This document shows, piece after piece, positions 24,400 through 32,194 of a stretch of DNA of 33,839 nt (position 1 is its first letter; every line of letters starts with the position of its first letter). Made by a program: the position numbers and the translations under genes. The stretch comes from an uncultured Myxococcaceae bacterium (lineage in GTDB: Bacteria > Myxococcota_A > Polyangia > Polyangiales > Ga0077539), in assembly GCA_945952225.1 (NCBI GenBank), contig CAMFHP010000098.1, forward strand, positions 1-33,839, read 5' to 3'. The notes under the pieces were generated by a model that saw only the letters and a list, made by a program, of their open reading frames with translations, was not told the origin of the DNA and made no database searches.

Positions 24400-25743
24400 T
24401 CAGTTTCCCGAGATCTCTGCGTAGGCCGCGCTGTGGGCTTCGCGCACCGCCGCTGCCGGTGCCGCCGCGGGCTGTCCCGACGACGGGGCCACGCTCGGGA
24501 GCGCCCCGCGCAGGGCCCTCAGCGACGACACGCGCCCCTCCATCGCCCGATTGTGTTGCGCGAGCGTCTGGGCCTCGTCGAGCGCCGCGTCGATGCGCGC
24601 CCGCGCCTGATCGAGGTTGCCCGCGCGCGCGTCTCGGATCGCCGCCAGCGTGCCCGCCGCAAGCTGGAGCCGCGCCGCCGTCTGCTCGACCTCTTCGTTG
24701 CGCCCCGAGGTTCGCTCCGCTTCGTTCGCCGTCGCGCGCGCGCCGAGAAAGGTCCTGCGTTCGACGCGCCCCGCGCCCGCCACGGCGTCGTCGTAGGCCA
24801 GCGACACGTCGAGGAGTTCAACCGACGCGCCCGCGCGACGCGACGGAGACTTCATCCGCACGATGATGTCGCGCCCCGCGCCCTCGGACACGTCGCCGAG
24901 CGACACGACGATCCCCTCGGCCGTGCGCGTGGCCTCGAGCCCCACGACGCCCTCGACGTCGACGCCCGGTCCGGGAATGAGCGTGGCGACGGCGTTGCGC
25001 GCGATCACGCGCTCCATGCGGAGCACCTCGTCGCGAAACACCTCGGCCACCGCCGACGAGTCCGCGACGTAGTGAAAGCGCCCGCCCGACCGCGATGCGA
25101 CGGCGCCCATGAGCGTCTCGTCGTAGTCGAGTCCGAGCCCCAGCGCCGTGATCGTGACGCCATGCGCGCCCGCGCTCGCCGCGGTCTCTTCGATGCCCGC
25201 GCGGTCGTTGGGCACGCCGTCGCCGAGGAGCACCACGCGGTTGATGCCTGCGGGGTTGTGGTGGCGCATCACCTCGACGACGCCGAGGCGCAGCCCTTCA
25301 GCCATTGCGGTGGTTCCGCGCGCTGCGATCTGTCCGATGCGCTGGCGCGCGTCGAGGCGCGTGTCGTGGTCGAGCGCGACGGAAGGCACGAGCACCGCGG
25401 CGCGCGTGTCGAAGGTCACCACCGAGAAGCGGTCGCCGTCGCGGAGCGTGTCGAGGAGCGCGAGGCTCGCAGCGCGCGCGTCATCGATGGCGCGTCCCTC
25501 CATGGAGCCCGACGTGTCGATCACGAGCGAGACGTTCATGGGCGGGCGAGCGAGCGTCGCGGTCGAAGGCACCGAGATGTGGATGCGCGCGACCACGTCG
25601 CTCCGCTGCGCGGCGGGCACGAAGCGATTGCCGAGCGCGCCGTCGAGGGCGACGAGGTCGGGGGCCTGCGCGGGCCGCTGCGCAGACGCGCAGCCGAGGG
25701 TGGAAGCGAGGGCGACGAGGAGCGTGGTGGCGTGGCGTTGCAT
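24400..25743 (-). CDS. vWA-domain lipoprotein with helical C-terminus
   Basis: The product has 447 residues from ATG at 25743. The signal ends in lipobox TLGC (Cys18). The vWA domain starts near residue 70 with VIDTSGSMEG (Asp76, Ser78, Ser80), then RGTTAMAEGL supplying the Thr and LLGDGVPND the Asp, so the metal site is complete. A beta domain follows (IPGPGVDVEGVVGLEA). The C-terminal 120 residues are helical (TAARLQLAAGTLAAIRDARA, LDQARARIDAALDEAQTLAQ) and end in a Pro/Ala linker. The layout is like YfbK-type vWA proteins. It converges on the propeller gene with a 35-bp gap lacking a clear terminator. Confidence 0.88.
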   Translation of the reverse strand: MQRHATTLLVALASTLGCASAQRPAQAPDLVALDGALGNRFVPAAQRSDVVARIHISVPSTATLARPPMNVSLVIDTSGSMEGRAIDDARAASLALLDTLRDGDRFSVVTFDTRAAVLVPSVALDHDTRLDARQRIGQIAARGTTAMAEGLRLGVVEVMRHHNPAGINRVVLLGDGVPNDRAGIEETAASAGAHGVTITALGLGLDYDETLMGAVASRSGGRFHYVADSSAVAEVFRDEVLRMERVIARNAVATLIPGPGVDVEGVVGLEATRTAEGIVVSLGDVSEGAGRDIIVRMKSPSRRAGASVELLDVSLAYDDAVAGAGRVERRTFLGARATANEAERTSGRNEEVEQTAARLQLAAGTLAAIRDARAGNLDQARARIDAALDEAQTLAQHNRAMEGRVSSLRALRGALPSVAPSSGQPAAAPAAAVREAHSAAYAEISGN

Positions 25744-25777
25744 GGTGCGCGACGAAACGCGCGCGCCGACGGCGAGC

Positions 25778-26536
25778 TTACACGCCGAGCAACGAACGGA
25801 GCCGACGGCTCGACTGGCGCGACACTTCGAGGCGCGCGCCCGCGTGGGTCACCAGCATCACCTTGCCGCCCGCCATGTCGTCGATGGCCGCGACGTGATC
25901 GAGGTTCACCAGCAGTGCGCGATGGGCGCGAAAGAACCGCGTCGTGTCGAGGCGCGCCTCGAGGGCGGCGAGGGTGTAGTCCGTGGTGTAGGTGGCCTTC
26001 TGCGTGTGCACGGTCACCAGCTCGTGCTCCACGATGCAGTGCGAGATCTCGGCGACGGGCACGAGCAGCACGCGTCCGTTGGCCGTGATCGGGAGCTTGT
26101 CGGCGAGCACCCGCGGCGTGGCCTGCGTCGCCGCGCGGAGCGGCGCGAGCACCTCTTCGGCCTTCGCGCGCATGCCCAGTGACTCCGCGCGCGCCACGGC
26201 CCGCACGAGCCGCGCGGCGTCGAAGGGCTTGAGCAGATAGTCGATGGCGCCCGCGTCGAAGGCGTCGAGCGCGTAGCGGTCGTGCGCCGTGGTGAAGATC
26301 ACGTAGGGCGCGGGCGCGGGAATGCGCGTCACCATCGCGATGCCATCGAGCCCGGGCATCTGCACGTCGACAAAGGCGAGGTCCGGCGCCTTCTCGTCGA
26401 TGAGCGCGAGGCCGGCGTCGCCGTCCGAGGCCTCGCCCACGAGCTCGATGCGTCCCGCGAGCGCGTCGCGGAGCATGCGCGCCAGGCGGCTGCGCGCGGG
26501 GGTCTCGTCGTCGATGATCACGGCGGTGGCGGTCAT
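25778..26536 (-). CDS. LytTR-family response regulator
   Basis: The product has 252 residues; ATG at 26536 overlaps the kinase stop (ATGA). The receiver domain has the acidic pair Asp9/Asp10, the phosphorylation site Asp57 in FVDVQMPGLDG, Thr in FTTAHD and Lys103 in YLLKPF. A linker leads to a LytTR DNA-binding domain at about 150-250 (VPVAEISHCIVEHELVTVHT, FFRAHRALLVNLDHVAAI, ending EVSRQSSRRLRSLL). It should act as a transcription regulator in pair with the upstream kinase. Target promoters are not identifiable; the divergent feo promoter region is an obvious candidate. Confidence 0.95.
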   Translation of the reverse strand: MTATAVIIDDETPARSRLARMLRDALAGRIELVGEASDGDAGLALIDEKAPDLAFVDVQMPGLDGIAMVTRIPAPAPYVIFTTAHDRYALDAFDAGAIDYLLKPFDAARLVRAVARAESLGMRAKAEEVLAPLRAATQATPRVLADKLPITANGRVLLVPVAEISHCIVEHELVTVHTQKATYTTDYTLAALEARLDTTRFFRAHRALLVNLDHVAAIDDMAGGKVMLVTHAGARLEVSRQSSRRLRSLLGV

Positions 26537-27627
26537 GCAGGGGCTCCCTCGGCGGTGCGCGCGAAGTGTCCGCGCGCGATGACGGTGGCGACGGTGTGGT
26601 CCCCGTCGGCGACGATCTCGAACGACCCTTCAGCGCCCCACGCGAGCTCGACGCGACGGCGCACCAGGTCGATGCCCATGCCGCCCTCGCGCGGTCCGCG
26701 AAAGGCGCCGGGCGAGCGCACGCACACCACGAGCTCGTCGTCGGCGCGGCGCACCGACACGCGGATCTCGTCGCGCTCGATGCGTCCGTGGCGCACGGCG
26801 TTTTCGAGCAACGGTTGCAAGAGCAGCGGCGGAACCTGCGCGTCGCCCGCCTCGGGCTCGACGTGAAAGCTCACCGTGAGCGAGGGGTAGCGCGCCTGGA
26901 GGAGGCCCACGTAGTCGTGCGCGAGCGCGAGCTCCTCGTCGAGCGCGTGGAGCGGCCGCCGACGCGTGTCGAGCACCGCGCGCAGCAGCGTCGAGAGGCG
27001 GACGATGTTGTCCTCGGCGGCGATCGGGTCCGACGCGCACTGGCTCGCGATGGCGTTGAGCGCGTTGAAGAGAAAGTGCGGGTCGAGGTCGGCGCGCAGC
27101 GCGTCGAGACGGGCCGCGGCGAGCTCGTCGGAGAGGCGTCGGTGCGAGCCGAGCGTGAGGTCGAGGCGCTGTTCGAGCTGGATGTCTCGCGCGAGTCCCC
27201 ACCCGCCGATGAGAAAGAGCAGCCACGCCACGAGCGACTCGCGCGCGTGCCCCAGGGTGTAGATCGACCGCACGTCGACCACGACCGCGTAGGCCCGGTA
27301 CGCGCCGATGAGCACGTAGAAGAGCGCGGTGCCCACCGCCGCCGCGATGCACCAGCGAACGAGCTTCTCGCCGCGGCGTCCGTCGGCCTCCAGCGGCACG
27401 AGCGCGCGCCACGGGAGCGGGCCGAGGAGGAGCGTGTACATCGCCGCGGCCGGTCCGAACAGAAAGCCCGCAGCGCGCCCCGTGGCCTGGTATTCGAGCG
27501 CGCCGAGGCCCATGCCGAGCACCAGCGTCGCGGGCAGGCGCCACGAGCGCGTCGCCTCGCGCACCGTGTCGCGCACGAGGGTCGAGAGGTCGGTCACATC
27601 GGGCACGAGCACGGCGCCGCGGACCAT
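26533..27627 (-). CDS. LytS/YehU-type sensor histidine kinase
   Basis: The product has 364 residues from ATG at 27627; the long frame upstream is shadow. Four hydrophobic spans occupy residues 32-145 (LVLGMGLGALEY, AGFLFGPAAAMYTLLLGPL, CIAAAVGTALFYVLIGAY, AWLLFLIGGWGL). The His-kinase domain has the phosphoacceptor His184 in DPHFLFNALNAIA. The ATP-binding domain shows the N-box LLENAVRHG (Glu275, Asn276) and the G-box GGMGIDLVRRRVE. The sensor is just the membrane region with a short loop, so the signal is probably sensed in or at the membrane. It is coupled to the LytTR regulator and divergent from feoAB by 129 bp. Confidence 0.93.
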   Translation of the reverse strand: MVRGAVLVPDVTDLSTLVRDTVREATRSWRLPATLVLGMGLGALEYQATGRAAGFLFGPAAAMYTLLLGPLPWRALVPLEADGRRGEKLVRWCIAAAVGTALFYVLIGAYRAYAVVVDVRSIYTLGHARESLVAWLLFLIGGWGLARDIQLEQRLDLTLGSHRRLSDELAAARLDALRADLDPHFLFNALNAIASQCASDPIAAEDNIVRLSTLLRAVLDTRRRPLHALDEELALAHDYVGLLQARYPSLTVSFHVEPEAGDAQVPPLLLQPLLENAVRHGRIERDEIRVSVRRADDELVVCVRSPGAFRGPREGGMGIDLVRRRVELAWGAEGSFEIVADGDHTVATVIARGHFARTAEGAPA

Positions 27628-27756
27628 ATCGCGTCCGTTCGCACGCCGACCGTGCACGATGCCCGAGCCGTCGGTGCGCCCGGGCCATCGGCGCCGTCGC
27701 GGGGGTCGACGGTCGCGCATTGCCGCGTGCGCCACGAAGTGGTACCCGTCGCGGAT

Positions 27757-28017
27757 ATGAGAATCACTCTCAAGATGAACCCCGACACGCTCGGCGCGCT
27801 TCCTCCCGGCGGCCGCGGGGTCATCGCGTCGCTGGAGCTCCCGTCGCAGGAGCGGGCGTGGGTCGACGCGCTGGGCCTCTCGCCGGGGCGCTCGGTGACC
27901 GTGCTCCGCCGCGGCGCCTTCCGCGGACCGCTGCACGTTCGTGTGGACTCGGGCGCCGAACTGGCCGTCGACGCCGAGCTCGCCTCGCACGTTCGTCTCG
28001 CTGCGGGCGCGCCGTGA
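27757..28017 (+). CDS. feoA: FeoA, ferrous iron transport accessory protein
   Basis: The product has 86 residues from ATG at 27757, or 80 from ATG at 27775. Neither has a ribosome site. The family pattern TLGALPPGGRGVI begins soon after the second ATG, so that start may be the true one. The single SH3-like domain continues with WVDALGLSPGRSVTVLRRG and PLHVRVDSGAELAVD, all typical of FeoA. FeoA binds or regulates FeoB at the cytoplasmic face. The stop overlaps the feoB GTG (GTGA). A Fur-like box covers 27758-27772. Confidence 0.92.
   Translation: MRITLKMNPDTLGALPPGGRGVIASLELPSQERAWVDALGLSPGRSVTVLRRGAFRGPLHVRVDSGAELAVDAELASHVRLAAGAP
27758..27772. promoter_or_regulatory. Fur-like operator at the feoA start
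   Basis: TGAGAATCACTCTCA matches 11 of the 14 defined bases of the 7-1-7 Fur box TGATAATnATTATCA and is itself nearly palindromic. It begins one base inside the upstream ATG of feoA and ends two bases before the alternative ATG at 27775. Repression of feoAB by iron-loaded Fur is the natural inference. Confidence 0.5.
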
Positions 28018-29948
28018 GCGACCACTGCGAGGCCCCGGCCGAGGCGCCGCGCGAGGGCGCATCGCAGACGCCGACGCTGGTGCTCGTGGGCCGTCCCAAC
28101 GCGGGCAAATCGAGCCTCTACAACCGCATCACCGGGGGAGACGCGCGCGTCGGCAACTTCCCGGGCATCACCGTCGACGTGCTCGAAGCGCCCCTCGATC
28201 ACGAGGGACGCGCGCTCCGTGTGGTCGATCTTCCGGGCCTCTACGCGCTGGCCGCGAACGGCGACGACGCCGAGACCGACGAGGGTGTCGCGCGACGCTT
28301 TCTCGACAACCTCGCCCACGAAAAGACGCCCACCGTGCTCGTGCAGGTGATGGACGCCACCTGCCCCGCCCTCGGCCTGCGCCTCACCCGCGACCTCCTC
28401 GCGCGGGGCACGCCCCTCGTCGTCATCGCCACGCAGTCCGATGTGCTGGCCGCGCAGGGCCGCTCCCTCGACGTGGAGGCGCTGCGCAAGGCCCTCGGCG
28501 TGGACGTGCGCGTGGTGAGCGCCCGTGACCCCGACGCGAAGCCCACCGTGCTCTCCGCGGCGCTCGCGGCCCTCGACGGCGCCCCCCCCCCGCGCGCGAG
28601 GAGCTTCGACCCCGACGCGCTCGGCCGCGAGGTGCTCCGCGATGCGCCGCGCGTTGACGACGAGGCCCTCGCCGCGCGCGCCCGCACCGAGCGCATCGAC
28701 CGCTGGGCGCTGCATCCCACGCTCGGCCCGCTGCTCTTCGTGCTCCTCATGGGCGGCTTGTTCAGCGCGGTGTTCCTCGTCGCCGACCCCGCGAGCAACC
28801 TCGTCGACGCGGCCGTGCAGGCGCTCATCAACGTCGTGGGGCGACGCCTCGGCGACGGCGCGCTGCGGTCGTTCGTCGTCGACGGCGTGCTCGGCGGCGC
28901 GGGCACGGTGCTGATCTTCCTCCCGCAGATCGTGGTGCTCACCGTCGCGATGGAGCTCCTCGACGCATCGGGCTACCTCGCGCGCGGGGTGTTCCTCGTC
29001 GATCGCCTGTTCCGCCGCGCAGGGCTGAGCGGACGCGCGTTCGTTCCGCTGCTCACGGGCCACGCGTGCGCGGTGCCCGCTATCGCTGCGACGCGCATCA
29101 TCCGCGATCCCCGCGAGCGCCTCACCGCGGTGCTCGTGGTGCCGCTGATGACGTGCTCGGCGCGCATCCCCACGTACGCGCTGCTGCTCTCGGCGTTCTT
29201 CGCGTCGCGGGGTGCGTGGTTCCGCGCGATGGTGTTCGTCGCGCTCTACGTCTTCGGCATCGCGTCGGGCTTCGTCGCCAGCGCCATGCTCCGCCGCTCG
29301 CGCACGCGCGGACGCACGCTCCCGTTGCTCCTCGAAATGCCCCGCTACCATGCTCCCGATGCGCGCGTCGTGGCCCGCGCAGGATGGCGCGCCGCGGGAC
29401 GCTTCGTGCGCGACGTGGGCACCACGATCCTCGCGGCGAGCGCGCTCCTCTGGGCGCTGCTCAACGTGCCGATGCCCGCGGCCTTCGACCACGCGGGCGA
29501 CACCCACACGATGCCCCCCGCCGTCGCGCGCGTGCACCACAGCGTGGCCGCCGGACTCGGACGCGCCCTCGAACCCGTGACCCGCATCGCAGGCTTCGAC
29601 TGGCGCATCAACGTGGGGCTCATGGGGTCCTTCGGCGCGCGTGAGCTCATGGTCGGCACGCTCGGCGTGATCACCGGACTCGAAGACGTCGAAGACGACG
29701 ATGGCGCCCTCGCCACGCGCCTCCGCGAGATCCGTCGCGACGACGGCACGCGCGCGTACAGCACGGCCACGGGGCTCGCGCTCATGGCGTTCTTCGTGAT
29801 CGCCTGTCAGTGCATGAGCACGGTGGCCGCGGTGCAGCGCGAGACGCGCTCGTGGCGATGGGCGGGCTTTACGCTGGTGTGGACGTACGCCGTCGGCTTC
29901 GCCCTCGCGGTGCTGACGTATCAGACCGCGAGGGCGCTCGGACTCTGA
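28014..29948 (+). CDS. feoB: FeoB, ferrous iron transporter
   Basis: The product has 644 residues from GTG at 28014, which overlaps the feoA stop. The N-terminal GTPase domain has G1 GRPNAGKSS (26-34), G2 Thr in GITVDV, G3 DLPG (72-75) and G5 VSA (168-170). At G4, where N-x-x-D is usual, it has TQSD (140-143), so guanine specificity may be altered. A Pro-rich linker encoded by a C10 tract leads to the membrane domain with paired gate regions (LTGHACAVPAIAATR, VPLMTCSARIP) and many spans. E. coli FeoB has 773 residues; this one is shorter but ends normally with a last span. No feoC is present. It imports Fe2+ across the inner membrane. Confidence 0.95.
   Translation: MSDHCEAPAEAPREGASQTPTLVLVGRPNAGKSSLYNRITGGDARVGNFPGITVDVLEAPLDHEGRALRVVDLPGLYALAANGDDAETDEGVARRFLDNLAHEKTPTVLVQVMDATCPALGLRLTRDLLARGTPLVVIATQSDVLAAQGRSLDVEALRKALGVDVRVVSARDPDAKPTVLSAALAALDGAPPPRARSFDPDALGREVLRDAPRVDDEALAARARTERIDRWALHPTLGPLLFVLLMGGLFSAVFLVADPASNLVDAAVQALINVVGRRLGDGALRSFVVDGVLGGAGTVLIFLPQIVVLTVAMELLDASGYLARGVFLVDRLFRRAGLSGRAFVPLLTGHACAVPAIAATRIIRDPRERLTAVLVVPLMTCSARIPTYALLLSAFFASRGAWFRAMVFVALYVFGIASGFVASAMLRRSRTRGRTLPLLLEMPRYHAPDARVVARAGWRAAGRFVRDVGTTILAASALLWALLNVPMPAAFDHAGDTHTMPPAVARVHHSVAAGLGRALEPVTRIAGFDWRINVGLMGSFGARELMVGTLGVITGLEDVEDDDGALATRLREIRRDDGTRAYSTATGLALMAFFVIACQCMSTVAAVQRETRSWRWAGFTLVWTYAVGFALAVLTYQTARALGL
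28582..28591. repeat. C10 homopolymer inside feoB
   Basis: Ten consecutive C residues encode Ala-Pro-Pro-Pro (residues 190-193) in the linker between the GTPase and membrane domains. The frame is intact at this length. Slippage by one base would cut off the whole transport domain. Confidence 0.9.
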
Positions 29949-29955
29949 CGCTCGC

Positions 29956-31698
29956 TCAGTCGAGGCAGAGGCCCACGCGCGCGTCGCCGAGAAAGGCGCG
30001 GCACGTGTAGCCCGCGCGGCACGCGCCGAAGCGCGTCGAGCCCGGTGCGGCGTCGCAGAGCTTGAGGCACGCGCCGAGCGTTCCGACCGTGCGCGCCGAG
30101 CAGTACGAGCCCGCGGGACACGTGTCGCCGCCGCCCGAGAGGCCCGTGCAGGGCGTGCTGCAATAGCCGCCGTTCCACGTCGTGGTGCCGCCCGAGGTCG
30201 ACGGCTGGAGGCACAGCACACCACGGCACGTCGCATCGCTCGAACACGCCGAGCCCGTGTCGCCGAGGCCCGTGGGCGTCGAGGTCACGCAGCGGTTCGA
30301 GGCCACGTCGCACGTGTAGCCCGCGGTGCAGTCCGAGTTCGCGCGGCACGCCACATTGGCGCACTGGCCCGCGGTGGTGCAGCGCCACGAGCCGCCGCAC
30401 TCGTCGTCGCGCGTGCCCGAGCAGCTCCGCGTGCACGCGAGCGAGGGACCCGTCGCCGTCGAGAGCACGGTCGTGCCCGCGGGGCACGGCGTGGTGAGCG
30501 AGGCGCGCGCGCAGATGCCGTCGCGATAGCCCGCGATGAGCAGGCAGTTGTTCGTCGCGCAGTCGCTGTTTCCACGGCACAGCGCGCCCGGAAGGCCCGC
30601 GCCCGGCGCCGGTGCGATCTCGGTGAGCGCGTAGGGCATGCACACGCGCACGCCGTTGTAGTTCTGGCAGGTGAAGCGTCCGGGGCAGTCGGCGTTCGTC
30701 GAGCACGGACGCGTGCACACGCCCGAGAGGCGTCCGCCGATCACGTTGAACGACGACTCCCAGTAGCCCGTGACCGCCGCGCCCGCGGGCGAGTCGCTCA
30801 CGTTGAGGCCGAAGTAGCACGCGCCGATTCCGCACGCGCTCGACCCCGTCGCGCTGTCGCACGCCTGCGTGCAGAAGCCCGCGGTGGTCGTGCCGTCGCC
30901 GAGGCAGTAGTTCTGCGAGCACACGGCCGTCGCGCCCGTCATCGGATTGCATGCGCCGTAGAGCGACGACGGCGTCGGCGGGTTGCACACGCCGTTCGAA
31001 CACGTGGTGCCGAGGGGGCACATGCCGCCGCAGTCTGCGGGCTCACAGCTCCGGGTCGTGGGGTTGCACGACACGCCCGCGCCCTGGCACGCGTCGACGC
31101 CCGAGGCGGCGCAGTTCGAGATGCACACGCCGATGGGGTTGAGCCCCCCGTCGCCCGCGCCCGCACGGTAGCCGAGCCACGCGCACGCCGAGCCCGCGCC
31201 GCACGCGACCTGCGCGGCGTCACCGCACTTCGGGAGGCAGTAGCGGTGGCCGTCGTTGCCGCTGACGCACACGCCGCGATCGCCCTCACACATCGACATC
31301 GCCGGCTGCGCGTCGCAGGTGTGCACGCACAGCGGCGTGCCGCGGGTGGTCGAGCACGAGCCTCGCTCTCCAGAGGGCGCCGCGCAGAGGTCGCTCGCGC
31401 GGTTGCAGCGCGCGCCCCACGAGATCGTGGTCTGCGGAACGTCCGTCGTCGCACCGTCCGTCGTCGCACCATCGGTCGTCGCACCGTCGGTGGTCGCACC
31501 GTCGACACCCGCGTCCGTGGCGCCGTTGTCCGTCGGCGTTGCGTCGGTCGCGGACCCATCGCCCGACGCACCGTCGGTCACCACGGGCGCGTCCCCCGTC
31601 GCCGCGTCGTCATCGGGAAAACCGCCGCCACCATTGCTCGTGCTGGACGGGGTACACGCGGCGAAACACAGCGCCGCGATCCAGGAGAACCGCTTCAT
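29956..31698 (-). CDS. Cys-rich lipoprotein with DGATT repeats
   Basis: The product has 580 residues. ATG at 31698 has GGAGGTG six bases upstream and overlaps the stop of the 92-residue lipoprotein gene. The signal ends in lipobox FAAC (Cys15). Residues 20-85 are a Gly/Asp/Ala/Thr linker including four DGATT units. The rest contains about 45 Cys in spaced pairs (CNRASDLC, CEGDRGVC, CRANSDCTAGYTC, CSSDATCRGVLC, CRAGYTC), similar to secreted EGF-like or DUF-type Cys-rich proteins of myxobacteria, but without MopE or Stig1 motifs. It is probably a disulphide-stabilised outer-surface lipoprotein. The gene converges on feoB with only 7 bases between stop codons. Confidence 0.88.
   Translation of the reverse strand: MKRFSWIAALCFAACTPSSTSNGGGGFPDDDAATGDAPVVTDGASGDGSATDATPTDNGATDAGVDGATTDGATTDGATTDGATTDVPQTTISWGARCNRASDLCAAPSGERGSCSTTRGTPLCVHTCDAQPAMSMCEGDRGVCVSGNDGHRYCLPKCGDAAQVACGAGSACAWLGYRAGAGDGGLNPIGVCISNCAASGVDACQGAGVSCNPTTRSCEPADCGGMCPLGTTCSNGVCNPPTPSSLYGACNPMTGATAVCSQNYCLGDGTTTAGFCTQACDSATGSSACGIGACYFGLNVSDSPAGAAVTGYWESSFNVIGGRLSGVCTRPCSTNADCPGRFTCQNYNGVRVCMPYALTEIAPAPGAGLPGALCRGNSDCATNNCLLIAGYRDGICARASLTTPCPAGTTVLSTATGPSLACTRSCSGTRDDECGGSWRCTTAGQCANVACRANSDCTAGYTCDVASNRCVTSTPTGLGDTGSACSSDATCRGVLCLQPSTSGGTTTWNGGYCSTPCTGLSGGGDTCPAGSYCSARTVGTLGACLKLCDAAPGSTRFGACRAGYTCRAFLGDARVGLCLD
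31441..31500. repeat. Four 15-bp tandem repeats in the lipoprotein linker
   Basis: Four consecutive 15-bp units (31441, 31456, 31471, 31486) encode DGATT on the minus strand. The first two units are identical; the others differ at one to three bases. Such in-frame repeats can vary in copy number without breaking the gene. Confidence 0.85.
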
Positions 31699-31973
31699 CG
31701 AACACCTCCAAGGGTCACTGCCTGTGCGAGCGAGGGAGACTGCGTCGTGCGGGCCCCGTGGGCACGCAGCGCCGCGTCGACGCGCGCCATCGCGAGCGGA
31801 CGCGGATCGGCCCCCGTCTGCTGCGTCATGCCCACGTGCGCGCGCAGCGTGGGATCCACCCGCACGAGCTCGTACGACGGCGCGGCGGAGACCGACCGCG
31901 CGGGAGAAGGCGCAGGCCCCGACCGGGCGCACGCCGCGACGACCACGAACACGATCAACCACGCTCGACGCAT
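31695..31973 (-). CDS. Small lipoprotein of unknown function (92 residues)
   Basis: ATG at 31973 has an AGGAG ribosome site about 8 nt upstream; the longer open frame is shadow. The signal peptide is short and ends in lipobox VAAC (Cys15). The mature part is a Pro/Ser/Ala linker and a mixed region (SYELVRVDPTLRAHVGMTQQ, MARVDAALRAHG) that may form two helices. No Cys other than the lipidated one. Its stop overlaps the start of the 580-residue lipoprotein gene (ATGA), so the two are probably produced together. No family is recognised. Confidence 0.75.
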   Translation of the reverse strand: MRRAWLIVFVVVAACARSGPAPSPARSVSAAPSYELVRVDPTLRAHVGMTQQTGADPRPLAMARVDAALRAHGARTTQSPSLAQAVTLGGVR

Positions 31974-32140
31974 CGGCTCGCTCCTGCCGGTCGATCGCGC
32001 GCCCGCCCTTCGTGCATCGAGAGGCGCTGCGGCGACGACGCGGCGACAGGGGGCGCAAGTACCAGCGCGGCGCGGCTCACCGCAAGATTCGTGGCCCGCG
32101 AAGAATCGCCGCGAACGTGTGCGCGCGACCGGTGCCGCTG

Positions 32141-32170
32141 TTGACGCCCCCGGTGCGCTTCGAGTCCTAT
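32141..32170 (+). promoter_or_regulatory. Weak promoter candidate for the Ig-like lipoprotein
   Basis: TTGACG (32141-32146) matches 5 of 6 bases of the -35 consensus; after 18 bp comes TCCTAT (32165-32170), which matches only 3 of 6 of the -10. Transcription from here would start about 18 nt before the ATG and include the GGAGG ribosome site at 32181. Confidence 0.3.
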
Positions 32171-32194
32171 CGCCGCGCACGGAGGACCCCAGTG

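Noticed and set aside
27594-30236. 880-codon minus-strand open frame
   Set aside because: It is antisense to feoA-feoB, whose domains are unmistakable, and its product is Arg/Glu/His-rich with no recognisable domain.
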